From: Gracilaria gracilis
Lineage: Eukaryota > Rhodophyta > Florideophyceae > Gracilariales > Gracilariaceae
DNA: 64,000 nt
Assembly (NCBI GenBank): GCA_030374805.1
Contig: JARGSG010000011.1
Span: 1,053,993-1,117,992, forward strand
Reading direction: 5' to 3'
The notes beneath the pieces are model-generated. The model was not told the origin of the DNA. It worked only from the letters and a program-made list of their open reading frames with translations, and searched no databases. Shown one piece after another: positions 31,701 through 43,000 of this stretch; within the stretch, counting starts at the first letter, position 1, and every line of letters begins with the position of its first letter. The translations under genes were made by a program, and so were the position numbers.

Positions 31701-34700
31701 ACCATTTCTTTCCGCTGCAGCTATAATGTTCTTCAGAGTATCTTGCAGAAACTCACCGTTCTGTACAATGCGAGCAAGAAAGACTGCCAGTTGATTGTCT
31801 TTTATTCGGGACCTGACAAGGTTCATCGCGCTTTGTACCTCTGAAGCGAGAAAGAAGAATGCTACAGCCATTTCCATTCGATGCTTTGATAACAAAACAA
31901 ACGCGTTCTTCCTAGCGGCCAGTTTGTTCTCATCCGTACTGAAATCTCGGGATAAGAATTGAGCCATTCGAGTATTCTGTTGCGCCCTATACAGAGCAGA
32001 CAAAGTTCTTTTCCGACCCATTGCTATGTACCACAATGCAGCATCATCCGGATTGCGAGTAGAATTGAAATCAGCTCTTGCAATCCGCTCCGCCAACCGC
32101 TTGCATCCGGACAGGGTGCTCACCCACCAACCTGCCCCTAAGGCCCTTGCACTGTCCCATACTCTTGCCTTCTCCCTCGAAAACGGTTGACCAGGGGTGC
32201 TTTGGGGTAGAAAGAAGTCCAAAAGTGCGTCAGATGAAGAAGAATGAACAGCATTCGATACAACTGAAAGCGGAACGGTAGCGTTTGTCGAAAGTCTCGA
32301 AAGTTCCCTGTAGCATGATGCCAAGACAGCAAAACGCGCCCCTAGAACATCCAAGGAACCAAGTATGGTGCGGACGGATGCTGTCGCTCTAGCAATAGCT
32401 GCTAAAATGCCTTGCTCCGCACGAGACAGTCCAGCTAAGCCCAGAACTCGAAGTCTGGATGCAAGCTTGGACAAATCTGGTACGCCTTGTTCATCTTCCG
32501 CAAAGTCATTCTTTTCACCAGATTCATACTCTTTCGCGAACTGAGCTTCTGACTTTTCAATTAACTTAGGGAACAAATTCTGCGAGCTTTGAATACCAAA
32601 CGGATTTGCAGTGAAACTGCTGCCGTTCATCGCAACGTTATCTTTTGCGGGAGGATTGTCACGATCAGAAGTTAATGTTGATATTGGTGGAGGTGGTGCA
32701 ATTAGGCCCCGCCCTGCTCCGTATGATGTTTCGGAGGCCTTCCGCAAAAGCATTCTGCGTACGAACGCATGAAGTTCTTCAAGAGAGGACACAAGTTGCC
32801 ATGCGCGACCCCCTGTTAGTAGTTGAGCAATCAGACTGTTCGCAGGGCTGTACCCTGCAGCATTTGAGCTAAACTTAGCTGTATAAGTTTCGTTCTTAGA
32901 GACACCTAGAACACAAAGACCTCGACCAGATGAAGCCACAAAAACATTCTTGCCAACATGCTTCAATGAATACTGTTGGGCGCCCAAGTGATCTGAGGGA
33001 ACTTCGCTTTGTTGCAGGCACTCCCAGGGAGAGCCGAGTCTGCGGCGGTATCGCTGGAAAGTTCCATTCGCCCTTAAAGCTATTAGTGAGAAGTTAGTGT
33101 CTTGATCAAACCCAATGGAAGAAGTGAAGCCCAGTCGATGAGAGCCTTCATCCTTTTCTTCTGATATGGTCGCTTGGTACTCGACATGCCACGTTACTGC
33201 CTCCAAAGAATCGCGGGACCACACCATCGTGATTTCAGACCCATGTAGACTCATGATACGGGAGCCACCGTAAAGAACTTCAACATCCTTGACGGCACCG
33301 AGATCCGACTCCGGTTGAAGATGAGCAAGTTGACGTAGCCAAATGACTCCTTCATCTGCCTCTTCTTCGTCGCTCTCCTCATCCGTAAGCCCGTAGGAGG
33401 TTGCCATTTCAGACTCGCCGGCGATGTTAATAAACAGGCTACCGTCCTCCCCACCAGTCACGAAAATGTGATGGCCAATGTTTGTTAGTTCCCCCGTACT
33501 AATACAAGTTACACAGTGGTGTCTACTACCACTAACGCGGACTACGCAAGGTTCAAGTTTCACTCCTTTCGATGCCGTCTGACCACTTGCCAGACGCAAA
33601 GGCGACCATCTTCCCTCACGCCGAGAACTGCTCACTTTGCAGCAAGCTCCAAATCACCCTTACCTATCGGCATTGGCACAGATATGAGGTGTGACACGGA
33701 CTCCACCGCACCGCGCGTTCTGGAGCGACATACCGCAACCTGTTTGCCGTACTGCACGTCCTGCTTCGAGGTGAAATCGGTTTTGCGGACAAGGTTGATG
33801 AACTGGAACAATCGCAGCTATCAGTGAGCTGCATCGCATGTAAAGATGCCCAACTCCATCGATTGCGGGAGGTGAACTTGATGGGACAGAAGGCTACGGC
33901 AGTGTGAGGCCCAGGAAGTGCGGCTACGGGCGTCAACGATTCCCAGGCGCCCGACGACACATTTGTACGCCAGATCAACACGTCTCCGCTACAACCACGG
34001 CTCGCAAGTTATCCGTTGCTACCAAGCATGGTTGACGAGCACGGCTCAGTGGCCACAATATCAATGACCGGCGACGTATGGCCAACACCTACTCGCGCGC
34101 GACATACTGCAGGCATATTGGAGGTGAGACAGACATCATAGCGCGCCAGAAACGGGATGCCCTGGCGGACAGCTAGCGCGAAGATGGCGACGAGGTTGGG
34201 CGCCTGTGGCGGCTCCGGACTGCGCAAGCGACGCTCGCCGTTCGAAATGGCGTACGACTTGACCAAGCCGATGTTGTGCTTGGACGAGGTGGTAAGCGGA
34301 ATGGGCACAACGGCCTTCATGGCGGCCACGGCCACATCGCGCAACGGAAAGTCAGGCCGACGCTAGTCAACGTCCATGTCGGCCTCCAGCGCATTGAGCG
34401 GGTCATCATTGGCGGGCTCCAGGCGGGCAAACTCGGCGCGTGGGCGGTCATCAAGGCCGCGCACGCGCCAGGCGCGCGCGTCGCCTCCCGCCACGCGCAG
34501 CACCCAGTGATAGCAGTGGCTAGGTTTGGGCGCGGTGCCCTCTGCCAGGAAGGGGTGCGCGGCGTTGGTGGCCATGGCATCGCCCTCATCGTCGGCAACG
34601 CCGCCACCACCGCCCCACGACACGAAGGCGGCGCCCGCACGCGCGGTGCGTTCCACATGCGGGCTTCGCGCAATTTCTTCGATCCACGACTCGGGGCTGA

Positions 34701-35591
34701 CGGAGAGCGGTTGATTGTCGTTGTAGGGCTTGTTACGGGAGGAGGCGCGCACCCAGATGCGGATGGTGCCGTCGCGGGCGGTGGTCATGAGCGCCTGGTT
34801 GCCGCCGCCGCGCTTCTTCCAGTCGAGGTTTGAGACCCCGGAGCGGCCGTGCACAATCTGCGCGCACGGCACGTGGCGCAGGCTGGTGGCGATGCGAAAC
34901 AAATAAGACACGCGCGCATACAGGCACGACACGGCGACGTAGGCGGCGTCCGGCGACATGGCGGCGAGCGCGAGCGGCAGCGTGGGGATCTGGGCGCGCT
35001 GCACCACCACGCGCGGCGAGTAGCGCACGGGGCGGTGGTGCGGCGAGAGAATCCACACGAAGATGGTGTCGGCGACGGTGCATAGCTCGCGGCCCAACGC
35101 GCTCCACGACAGCGACACGATGGGGTGCGCCAGGCGCGCCGGCATCTGCGGCGGCAGCAGCACCACCTCCGGGCGACGGCAGTCGTACACGAAGCGCAGC
35201 TCGCGCGCGGCGGGCGACCAGCCCTCGAAGACGACGACGCAGTCGCCAAAGGCGGCCGTGACGGCGGCGTCGTACTGACGAAAGGCAAGCGCACTGACAC
35301 AGCGCGCGCACGCGCACGGCGCAGCTCGGGCGGCGCGCGCAGTCGAAGCAGCGCGTGCAGATCGGAGGCGCGCGCAATGACCAGCTGGTCGGCGGTGGCG
35401 TAGGCGACCAGCAGCACGCCGCGGAAGAGCAGCACGTCCAGGCAGCCGGAGTGCGACGTGACGGCGGGCGGCCGGTGCTGCACGGCGTGCAGCGCTCGCG
35501 GCGGCGGGCGAAGCGCGCTCGCGAAGCGCACGGCGTCGGCGTCCTCGCTGTGCGCCGCCGCGCTCAGCGCCGGCGCCATTGATGCTGCCAC
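28704..35591 (-). CDS. Rav1/DmX-like protein (RAVE complex, V-ATPase regulator), broken at both ends
   Basis: Rav1/DMXL proteins are very large WD40 proteins that promote V-ATPase assembly. From 35591 the protein starts with WD40-like blades (VLLFRGVLLVAYATADQLVI; CVSALAFRQYDAAVTAAFGD; GTIRIWVRASS). The core is one uninterrupted 1301-codon frame, 33635-29730, with Rav1 hallmarks DDAALWYIAMGRKRTLSALY and MEMAVAFFFLASEVQSAMNL. The C-terminus continues as VATPKGIQEIVPSSY, GGMDGVV, GNLLRIFDTRGAHSSF, WVVTGGLDGSMSVVDI and NGEIKMWDSRTLLQL, to TGA 28704. Interruptions: frame change near 35310, TAG 34363, TAA 34009, frame change near 33815, TGA 33632, frame change near 33580, then near 29737, TGA 29344, a change near 29200, TAG 29067 and TAG 29004. 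The middle 3.9 kb is clean. Confidence 0.88.
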
Positions 35592-35925
35592 CGCTGCGGT
35601 TTGTGCGCGCGCTCAAACGACGGCGCCCTTGTCAGCGTCACACCGCTTGCCGCCGGCAATCACATCACAAAGCCCAAGTGCAACCGCACGCGCACCCGCT
35701 GCCAAGTGCCGAGGCGCAGCGCTGACAGCCGCTCCGACTGTAAGCTGCGTAGCGTTGCCTTTTCATCTCTTCTCAATGAGAAGTTTTCATTTACATTTAT
35801 ATACAATAGAGTATGAGTCATATCTATATCTAGCTACCCAAGGGTAGCGTTTATAGGTTTGATGGCATGGAGTACTTCATGCCACAGGCTGCCCGCCCAA
35901 CCTGCCCGCCACACAAAGAGCCGCA
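35592..35925. other. Divergent intergenic region upstream of Rav1-like gene
   Basis: These 334 bases lie between the 5' end of the Rav1-like gene (minus) and a secreted-protein gene (plus). A local AT-rich patch (35770-35850, TATATACAATAGAG) stands out in GC-rich surroundings and may contain promoter elements. Confidence 0.4.
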
Positions 35926-36870
35926 ATGCCGCGCCTATTACCGCCTCTTCTCTCGGCTCTCGTGGCGTTACTGCTGCTCGCCGGCGCACGAGCCAAATTT
36001 GTGGAGCTCATGCACGTGTTCGGCACCGCCACGTGCAACAGCTACGCGTTAGTGTGCAAGCGCTCCGCCAACGAGACCAAAGCGTTCGTGTTAAGTAGCT
36101 TTTTGCGCGCTACGCGCAACACGGCCGCCCATAACAAAAACACCGTGCACTGCGTTGCGCGCGTGCTGCCGCACCTAAACGCCACCCAGTTTGCGCGCTA
36201 TGCGCAGCCTATGCTAGACTGCTGCGTGCGGCGTCCGCCGCTGTCCGAGACAGACGCGACTGACCCACGCCCCTTCTCGTTTGACACCAAGTCGTGTCGC
36301 TCCAAGGTGGCGTGGTCCAACAACGATGTGCAGTCGTCGGTGGCGTTTGTGCGCGAGTGTGCCCAGTCGCCGTTTCATGAGGTCACCCCGGGCTGGGCGC
36401 ACTACATCCTGGTGGGGCACGAGTCATCTGCGGCCGCGGGACTGCTGGCGATGAGGGGCTGCGCAAGGGATGCCGAGCGGCAGATGAGCGAGCTTTGCTT
36501 GCGCAAGCCGGGAGATTATGACGTTTTGGCGCTGCAGTTGCTGCAGGTGTGCTGCAACCCTGTGCGTCGTCAATCAAGTTCCACTGCGCTGCAGTTGCTC
36601 TGCGTGATCTGCGCCCGATCAAGTTTGAGTTTTAGATATCTTACCGGTAAAGAATACAAATTACCCTTGTGTTCCTGGCGCCGACGCTACAAGTTTCTTC
36701 GCGGGGGGAATGAGAGGGGAGGGGGCGCCCCCGTTCGTTGCCGCCGACGTCCGTCGTCGCCCTACGCCACGCTCACTCAATGGATGTGGTGCTGGCTGAC
36801 GGCGCGAGCATCCGCTCGCTTTCGCGCATCGCACAAACCGCCACTAAGCTGTCCGAGTTCATCTAAATGA
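35926..36870 (+). CDS. Predicted secreted or membrane-anchored Cys-rich protein, unknown
   Basis: Starts MPRLLPPLLSALVALLLLAG followed by ARA-KFVELMH: a clear signal peptide with cleavage expected around residue 22. The mature part up to about residue 210 has regularly spaced cysteines (ATCNSYALVCKR, VHCVARVL, LDCCVRR, KSCRSKV, RECAQ, RGCARD, ELCLRK) and N-glycosylation-type NET and NAT sites. From about 36620 the frame turns into Arg-rich low-complexity sequence that overlaps the Rad9 start, so the genuine C-terminus probably lies near 36600 and an intron or frame break may be missed. I do not recognise the family. Codon use is strongly GC-rich, like Rad9 next door. Confidence 0.55.
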   Translation: MPRLLPPLLSALVALLLLAGARAKFVELMHVFGTATCNSYALVCKRSANETKAFVLSSFLRATRNTAAHNKNTVHCVARVLPHLNATQFARYAQPMLDCCVRRPPLSETDATDPRPFSFDTKSCRSKVAWSNNDVQSSVAFVRECAQSPFHEVTPGWAHYILVGHESSAAAGLLAMRGCARDAERQMSELCLRKPGDYDVLALQLLQVCCNPVRRQSSSTALQLLCVICARSSLSFRYLTGKEYKLPLCSWRRRYKFLRGGNERGGGAPVRCRRRPSSPYATLTQWMWCWLTARASARFRASHKPPLSCPSSSK

Positions 36871-37974
36871 CGCCCACGCCACCCCCGTTAACGCTGCGCG
36901 TCCTAAATGCCTCGCAGACTACCTTCGCCTCCTTCCCTCTGCAAGAACTCTTCTTCTCGCAGCACCACCTGTCGCCGTCAAGCGGCTCGTACAAGCAGCC
37001 CACGCGCGCGCTCCTACAGCCGCTGCGCTCGCCGGGCGCCGTCTTGTCGCTGCATCGGCGCGCTGTCGTCCACGCGCTGCAGCTCTTCGTACGCTCGCAC
37101 CTCCTACGTGTGCAAGCACTTCCACCTGCTTGTCGTCAACGGCCGCGTCATCACCGTGTCTGCCAGCCAGCCGAGCTACATTTTACGCTGCAGTGGGCGT
37201 CTGTTCCTGGACACTCGGCTCAACTTCCACCTCACGCTGGACGAGATTACGCTGCTGCCCACTGCCGACGCGCTGCGTCTCACCTTTTTCGTGGACCACC
37301 ACCCGTCGCACGTCATTTTGCGCACAAAAAAGACCGTGTCGTCGGCCGAGCTGGAGCAGTACAGCTTCCCGCTTGACCAGTCGTCGCTCACCATTGCGTG
37401 CCGCTCGCTTCGCACCGCGCTCGACTTTTGCAAACCGTTCGACAGCCCCATCACCGTCGCCTTCACCCAGCCGGGCCAGCCGCTTTTGTTCATCTTTGAC
37501 CACCGCAACCTCGATAACCTTCTCTTGTTTGACGCGCGCTTCGTGTTCGACACCAGGAACGAGCACTCCTTCGACGCCTTGCAGTCGCGTCGCGCGCTCA
37601 CAGAGCTCTCGACCAAGCACCCCCACACCCCGGGAACCGTGCCGCCTTACCACTCTCATCACCAAACCAAATCATCTATCTGCCAGCCCATCGCGAGTCA
37701 TCCCCTGCAAGCGCCGTCTTCGCATCCCGTGCACATGCACGGTCACCAATCTCCGTCGTCGCAGTACGTGTCTGCGTCGCATCCACACTCCAACCAGCGC
37801 GCCTCCTTCAACTCGCATTATCCATCTGCGCCTGTACTCGTGCCCCATGACGCGTCCGTTCCGCCAGCCAGTGATTTCTTCGCCAACTTTCCGGCGCTTA
37901 GTGGCAGTCTCGCTTAGCAACCCACCGACGACCAAGGTGACGACGAGTGCGTGGATGCCAAGCCTCAGCCGTAG
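36780..37974 (+). pseudogene. rad9: Rad9-like checkpoint clamp subunit, interrupted
   Basis: Rad9 is the PCNA-like subunit of the 9-1-1 clamp that signals DNA damage. The N-terminus MDVVLADGASIRSLSRIAQT is followed by LTLRVLNASQTTFASFPLQE, matching Rad9's first strands. After a change to the next frame between 37000 and 37090 come TSYVCKHFHLL, ALRLTFFVDHHPSHVILRTK and the diagnostic SLRTALDFCKPFDSPITVAF followed by QPGQPLLFIF. A disordered tail ends with DDQGDDECVDAKPQP, which fits the acidic Rad9 tail even though TAG 37915-37917 precedes it. Other interruptions are TAA 36864-36866 and TAG 37972-37974. Family assignment is good; whether the locus works as drawn is doubtful. Confidence 0.75.
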
Positions 37975-38306
37975 GCACCACCTTCTCTTTATCGATTTCA
38001 TCAACTTTTCCTTATCGTTCTCAGTCGCACGCTGCTGCAGTCCACTTAGCAGAGCAGCGCGCTGCTTCGTGTTACAAGATGGTAGCCGAACGAGCAGATG
38101 GTATTGGCAGCTACAACAAGTTTAATGAATGGTTGTGAGACAGGAAGGCAGTTCCACTATGTAATGAGGCAGAAGTGCGGTTTTGCTGCACGGTACCTAT
38201 CTTATGTCGTTGTTCAAGATACACGAAAAAGACATGTAGCCAGGAGAGAAAGTATGGCGATGTAGGATACACACCGTTGAGTTTTATAATCCATCTAATC
38301 CCCATA
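37975..38306. other. Convergent intergenic region
   Basis: About 330 bases between the 3' ends of the Rad9-like gene and the minus-strand unknown gene. GC content drops sharply here, from the GC-rich block to ordinary composition. Nothing else is seen. Confidence 0.4.
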
Positions 38307-39206
38307 TCACTGGAGTGTGTGTGGTGGAGGAATGGATTTTCTAGGGCATTTCATTCCCCGCACTGGATGCGGTGATGCTGATTTTGCGGCGCGGGCCTTT
38401 CGAGGAGATTTTAATCCACTGGTTACATGTTCGGAATCCGAAATCCAAACTTCTGATGTTCTTACAATAGTGGCAAGATCAGAATCATGTGTAACACGAA
38501 TGACTATATCATCGGATGCCGGTGTGGTCTTTGCTGGTGTCAAGAAGTGGTTATATACACGCACAAGCCTTTCCTGGACTTGCAATTCATACACATAATT
38601 GGCGTGTTCCAAATGCTTGCTTGAGACCGTAGTTTTGAGCTCATCATGGTTCCTTGATTCCTCGCTCGTGCTCATCAAATGGCCTGAAAGAACCGGAGAG
38701 GAGTTGGAAAATTCACCATCACCTGATAATACCTCAACAGTACTTGGCACGGGAGAGGGTGTATAGTGGGATGAGCTGCTTGTATTTATGATCGAGTTGT
38801 TCTCAGAGCAACTATTGTTTGATCGTAATTCTCTTTTTCTCTTAGCGTATTCCGCATACCACGCACGTCGCCTGTCAAGACGCTTCTTTTTCGTTGCCGA
38901 TGATTCGGAAACACGCTCGATCTTATATCGCCTCCGTTGGCTTCTATTTTCTCTTTTCCGGTTCTGTTCACATTCGCGCCAGATTTTTTTCCTCAATGAA
39001 TCACTAGAGGCACGGGGCGTCGAGGGTGGCTTTGCCAGATTATCTTTCCTTCCCCTCACAAAGTGTATATGTTCAACATTTCGATGCGTGTCTGGGGCAT
39101 ATGACTCTCTGATAGATATGAACTTGGTCGTGCATGGTACCATTAATTTCTTCAAAGAGCAGTTCGAATCGTCTGGAAGAGTAATCTCCCGATACCTACC
39201 AGACAT
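38307..39206 (-). CDS. Unknown basic protein, about 299 residues
   Basis: The frame is open from 39431, but the conserved-looking start is MSGRYREITLPDDS at 39206; it ends in TGA 38307-38309. The first 75 residues may fold (LKKLMVPCTTKFISI). Residues about 80-140 are extremely basic and probably helical (WRECEQNRKRENRSQRRRYK; RRRAWYAEYAKRKRELRSNN), suggesting nucleic-acid binding or nuclear localisation. A Ser-rich linker follows, then a more ordered stretch (HANYVYELQVQERLVRVYNH) and a basic end. I cannot name a family; a bZIP was considered but no leucine zipper follows the basic part. No interruption occurs. Confidence 0.6.
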   Translation of the reverse strand: MSGRYREITLPDDSNCSLKKLMVPCTTKFISIRESYAPDTHRNVEHIHFVRGRKDNLAKPPSTPRASSDSLRKKIWRECEQNRKRENRSQRRRYKIERVSESSATKKKRLDRRRAWYAEYAKRKRELRSNNSCSENNSIINTSSSSHYTPSPVPSTVEVLSGDGEFSNSSPVLSGHLMSTSEESRNHDELKTTVSSKHLEHANYVYELQVQERLVRVYNHFLTPAKTTPASDDIVIRVTHDSDLATIVRTSEVWISDSEHVTSGLKSPRKARAAKSASPHPVRGMKCPRKSIPPPHTLQ

Positions 39207-39301
39207 ATCGCCGAGGTGAAGACGGTCTGTTATGACCACACCGGCATGTTTTCCGACGGAATCTCTCCGTATGCCGAGGGGATTATATGTGGGAAAGGCC
39301 G

Positions 39302-39333
39302 TGTAACATGCCACAAACCTGTGGCATGTTACA
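39302..39333. repeat. Perfect 14-bp hairpin
   Basis: TGTAACATGCCACA (39302-39315) pairs perfectly with TGTGGCATGTTACA (39320-39333) across a four-base loop. It lies about 100 bases upstream of the likely start of the minus-strand gene and could be an operator-like site, a 5' leader hairpin or a mobile-element footprint. Confidence 0.7.
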
Positions 39334-40088
39334 AGGTGCTTTACAGAGTAATGAATACCTGTAGGGTTATCCGAGGAACAGCAGAGCCAGTACATGTACC
39401 GTTTTTTATTGGAGCCCCCTGTGAGCTCCACTTACAAGGGTACAATGGTACAGTTGGAATTTCAAGATTGCGATAGGTATTGCTCAGCTTACTGCTTCCG
39501 CTCTTCTACATTCTTGCTTTCTCCTTGCCATTCAACGCACGCTCTTCTATCATCAGACCCAGCTGGAGGCGGTCCAAGCGAGGTAATCACCGCCCAGCGC
39601 CTGCTCAATAAGCTGCTGGTGCTCAAATGTGCAGTTCTTACCCTCTACTACAAGCTGTTGGTGTCCGACCTCGTTGTAGAGCCTGACCATGATCAAATCT
39701 ACCATCTGTGTGATCCTTTACGAGCTCAGATGTCGCACAATGCGCCTATTTTGTTCATCTCTGGTACCAGAGGCGAGGCCGAAGACATCATGTGTACCCA
39801 TCGATATGCTCATATCTCAACTGCTCACGCTGTCTCAAATCTAACTCTGGGCGCAGCACAATCATGTGCTGAATGATTTGCTGTCACACCAAAGTTTCCG
39901 AGCTCGTCAAAGTTGTGTTCAGCTGCGTGTATAATGGCGCTTCATTGGTGATCCATGTGATCTTGGAACCACACTCTCTCTGTCGCTACGTTCAGGACGA
40001 CTCTCAGCTGCCATCGATCTCCTTCTCCATGGATGTGGCCGCCGTGTATAGTGAATAAGAAACTCATATTGTAGTATGCGGCTGCCTC
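39334..40088. other. Region between last gene and satellite array
   Basis: A plus-strand frame at 39560-39876 (PSEVITAQRLLNKLLVLKCA, then SDLVVEPDHDQIYHLCD) looks weakly coding but matches no family I know and has no clear start. It could be a short exon or chance. The satellite begins abruptly at about 40089. Confidence 0.35.
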
Positions 40089-43000
40089 GAAAAAGCGAGT
40101 CCTTGCCCTCCTCTGGAGTGCATCCATCAACCTCCGCACCACTTCTTGTGCCTCTCCACAAAACTACAAAACACTTCTGGACCCTGCCCATCAACTTCCA
40201 GCACATTACATTCACTACAGAACACTTCTGGAGCCTGCCCATCAACTCCCAGAACATTACATTCACTATGTCGTCCACTAGAAAAAACGAGTCCTTGCCC
40301 TCCTCTGGAGTGCATCCATCAACCTCCGCACCACTTCTTGTGCCTCTCCACAAAACTACAAAACACTTCTGGACCCTGCCCATCAACTTCCAGCACATTA
40401 CATTCACTACAGAACACTTCTGGAGCCTGCCCATCAACTCCCAGAACATTACATTCACTATGTCGTCCACTAGAAAAAGCGAGTCCTTGCCCTCCTCTGG
40501 AGTGCATCCATCAACCTCCGCACCACTTCTTGTGCCTCTCCACAAAACTACAAAACACTTCTGGACCCTGCCCATCAACTTCCAGCACATTACATTCACT
40601 ACAGAACACTTCTGGAGCCTGCCCATCAACTCCCAGAACATTACATTCACTATGTCGTCCACTAGAAAAAGCGAGTCCTTGCCCTCCTCTGGAGTGCATC
40701 CATCAACCTCCGCACCACTTCTTGTGCCTCTCCACAAAACTACAAAACACTTCTGGACCCTGCCCATCAACTTCCAGCACATTACATTCACTACAGAACA
40801 CTTCTGGAGCCTGCCCATCAGCTCCCAGAACATTACATTCACTATGTCGTCCACTAGAAAAAACGAGTCCTTTCCCTCCTCTGGAGTGCATCCATCAACC
40901 TCCGCACCACTTCTTGTGCCTCTCCACAAAACTACAAAACACTTCTGGACCCTGCCCATCAACTTCCAGCACATTACATTCACTACAGAACACTTCTGGA
41001 GCCTGCCCATCAGCTCCCAGAACATTACATTCACTATGTCGTCCACTAGAAAAAACGAGTCCTTTCCCTCCTCTGGAGTGCATCCATCAACCTCCGCACC
41101 ACTTCTTGTGCCTCTCCACAAAACTACAAAACACTTCTGGACCCTGCCCATCAACTTCCAGCACATTACATTCACTACAGAACACTTCTGGAGCCTGCCC
41201 ATCAACTCCCAGAACATTACATTCACTATGTCGTCCACTAGAAAAAGCGAGTCCTTGCCCTCCTCTGGAGTGCATCCATCAACCTCCGCACCACTTCTTG
41301 TGCCTCTCCACAAAACTACAAAACACTTCTGGACACTGCCCATCAACTTCCAGCACATTACATTCACTACAGAACACTTCTGGAGCCTGCCCATCAACTC
41401 CCAGAACATTACATTCACTATGTCGTCCACTAGAAAAAGCGAGTCCTTGCCCTCCTCTGGAGTGCATCCATCAACCTCCGCACCACTTCTTGTGCCTCTC
41501 CACAAAACTACAAAACACTTCTGGACCCTGCCCATCAACTTCCAGCACATTACATTCACTAGAGAACACTTCTGGAGCCTGCCCATCAGCTCCCAGAACA
41601 TTACATTCACTATGTCGTCCACTAGAAAAAACGAGTCCTTTCCCTCCTCTGGAGTGCATCCATCAACCTCCGCACCACTTCTTGTGCCTCTCCACAAAAC
41701 TACAAAACACTTCTGGACCCTGCCCATCAACTTCCAGCACATTACATTCACTAGAGAACACTTCTGGAGCCTGCCCATCAGCTCCCAGAACATTACATTC
41801 ACTATGTCGTCCACTAGAAAAAACGAGTCCTTTCCCTCCTCTGGAGTGCATCCATCAACCTCCGCACCACTTCTTGTGCCTCTCCACAAAACTACAAAAC
41901 ACTTCTGGACCCTGCCCATCAACTTCCAGCACATTACATTCACTAGAGAACACTTCTGGAGCCTGCCCATCAACTCCCAGAACATTACATTCACTATGTC
42001 GTCCACTAGAAAAAGCGAGTCCTTGCCCTCCTCTGGAGTGCATCCATCAACCTCCGCACCACTTCTTGTGCCTCTCCACAAAACCACAAAACACTTCTGG
42101 ACCCTGCCCATCAACTTCCAGCACATTACATTCACTACAGAACACTTCTGGAGCCTGCCCATCAACTCCCAGAACATTACATTCACTATGTCGTCCACTA
42201 GAAAAAACGAGTCCTTGCCCTCCTCTGGAGTGCATCCATCAACCTCCGCACCACTTCTTGTGCCTCTCCACAAAACTACAAAACACTTCTGGACCCTGCC
42301 CATCAACTTCCAGCACATTACATTCACTACAGAACACTTTTGGAGCCTGCCCATCAACTCCCAGAACATTACATTCACTATGTCGTCCACTAGAAAAAAC
42401 GAGTCCTTGCCCTCCTCTGGAGTGCATCCATCAACCTCCGCACCACTTCTTGTGCCTCTCCACAAAACTACAAAACACTTCTGGACCCTGCCCATCAACT
42501 TCCAGCACATTACATTCACTACAGAACACTTCTGGAGCCTGCCCATCAACTCCCAGAACATTACATTCACTATGTCGTCCACTAGAAAAAGCGAGTCCTT
42601 GCCCTCCTCTGGAGTGCATCCATCAACCTCCGCACCACTTCTTGTGCCTCTCCACAAAACCACAAAACACTTCTGGACCCTGCCCATCAACTTCCAGCAC
42701 ATTACATTCACTACAGAACACTTCTGGAGCCTGCCCATCAACTCCCAGAACATTACATTCACTATGTCGTCCACTAGAAAAAGCGAGTCCTTGCCCTCCT
42801 CTGGAGTGCATCCATCAACCTCCGCACCACTTCTTGTGCCTCTCCACAAAACTACAAAACACTTCTGGACCCTGCCCATCAACTTCCAGCACATTACATT
42901 CACTACAGAACACTTCTGGAGCCTGCCCATCAACTCCCAGAACATTACATTCACTATGTCGTCCACTAGAAAAAGCGAGTCCTTGCCCTCCTCTGGAGTG

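Noticed and set aside
34830-35600. Arg/Ala-rich plus-strand ORFs opposite the Rav1-like 5' end
   Set aside because: Typical complementary frames of GC-rich coding DNA; the minus strand carries recognisable WD40 motifs.
1010-37974. Complete TAA/TAG = Gln genetic code
   Set aside because: Long clean ORFs use CAA/CAG freely and never TAA/TAG, and several genes end in TAA. Kept only as one hypothesis among several.
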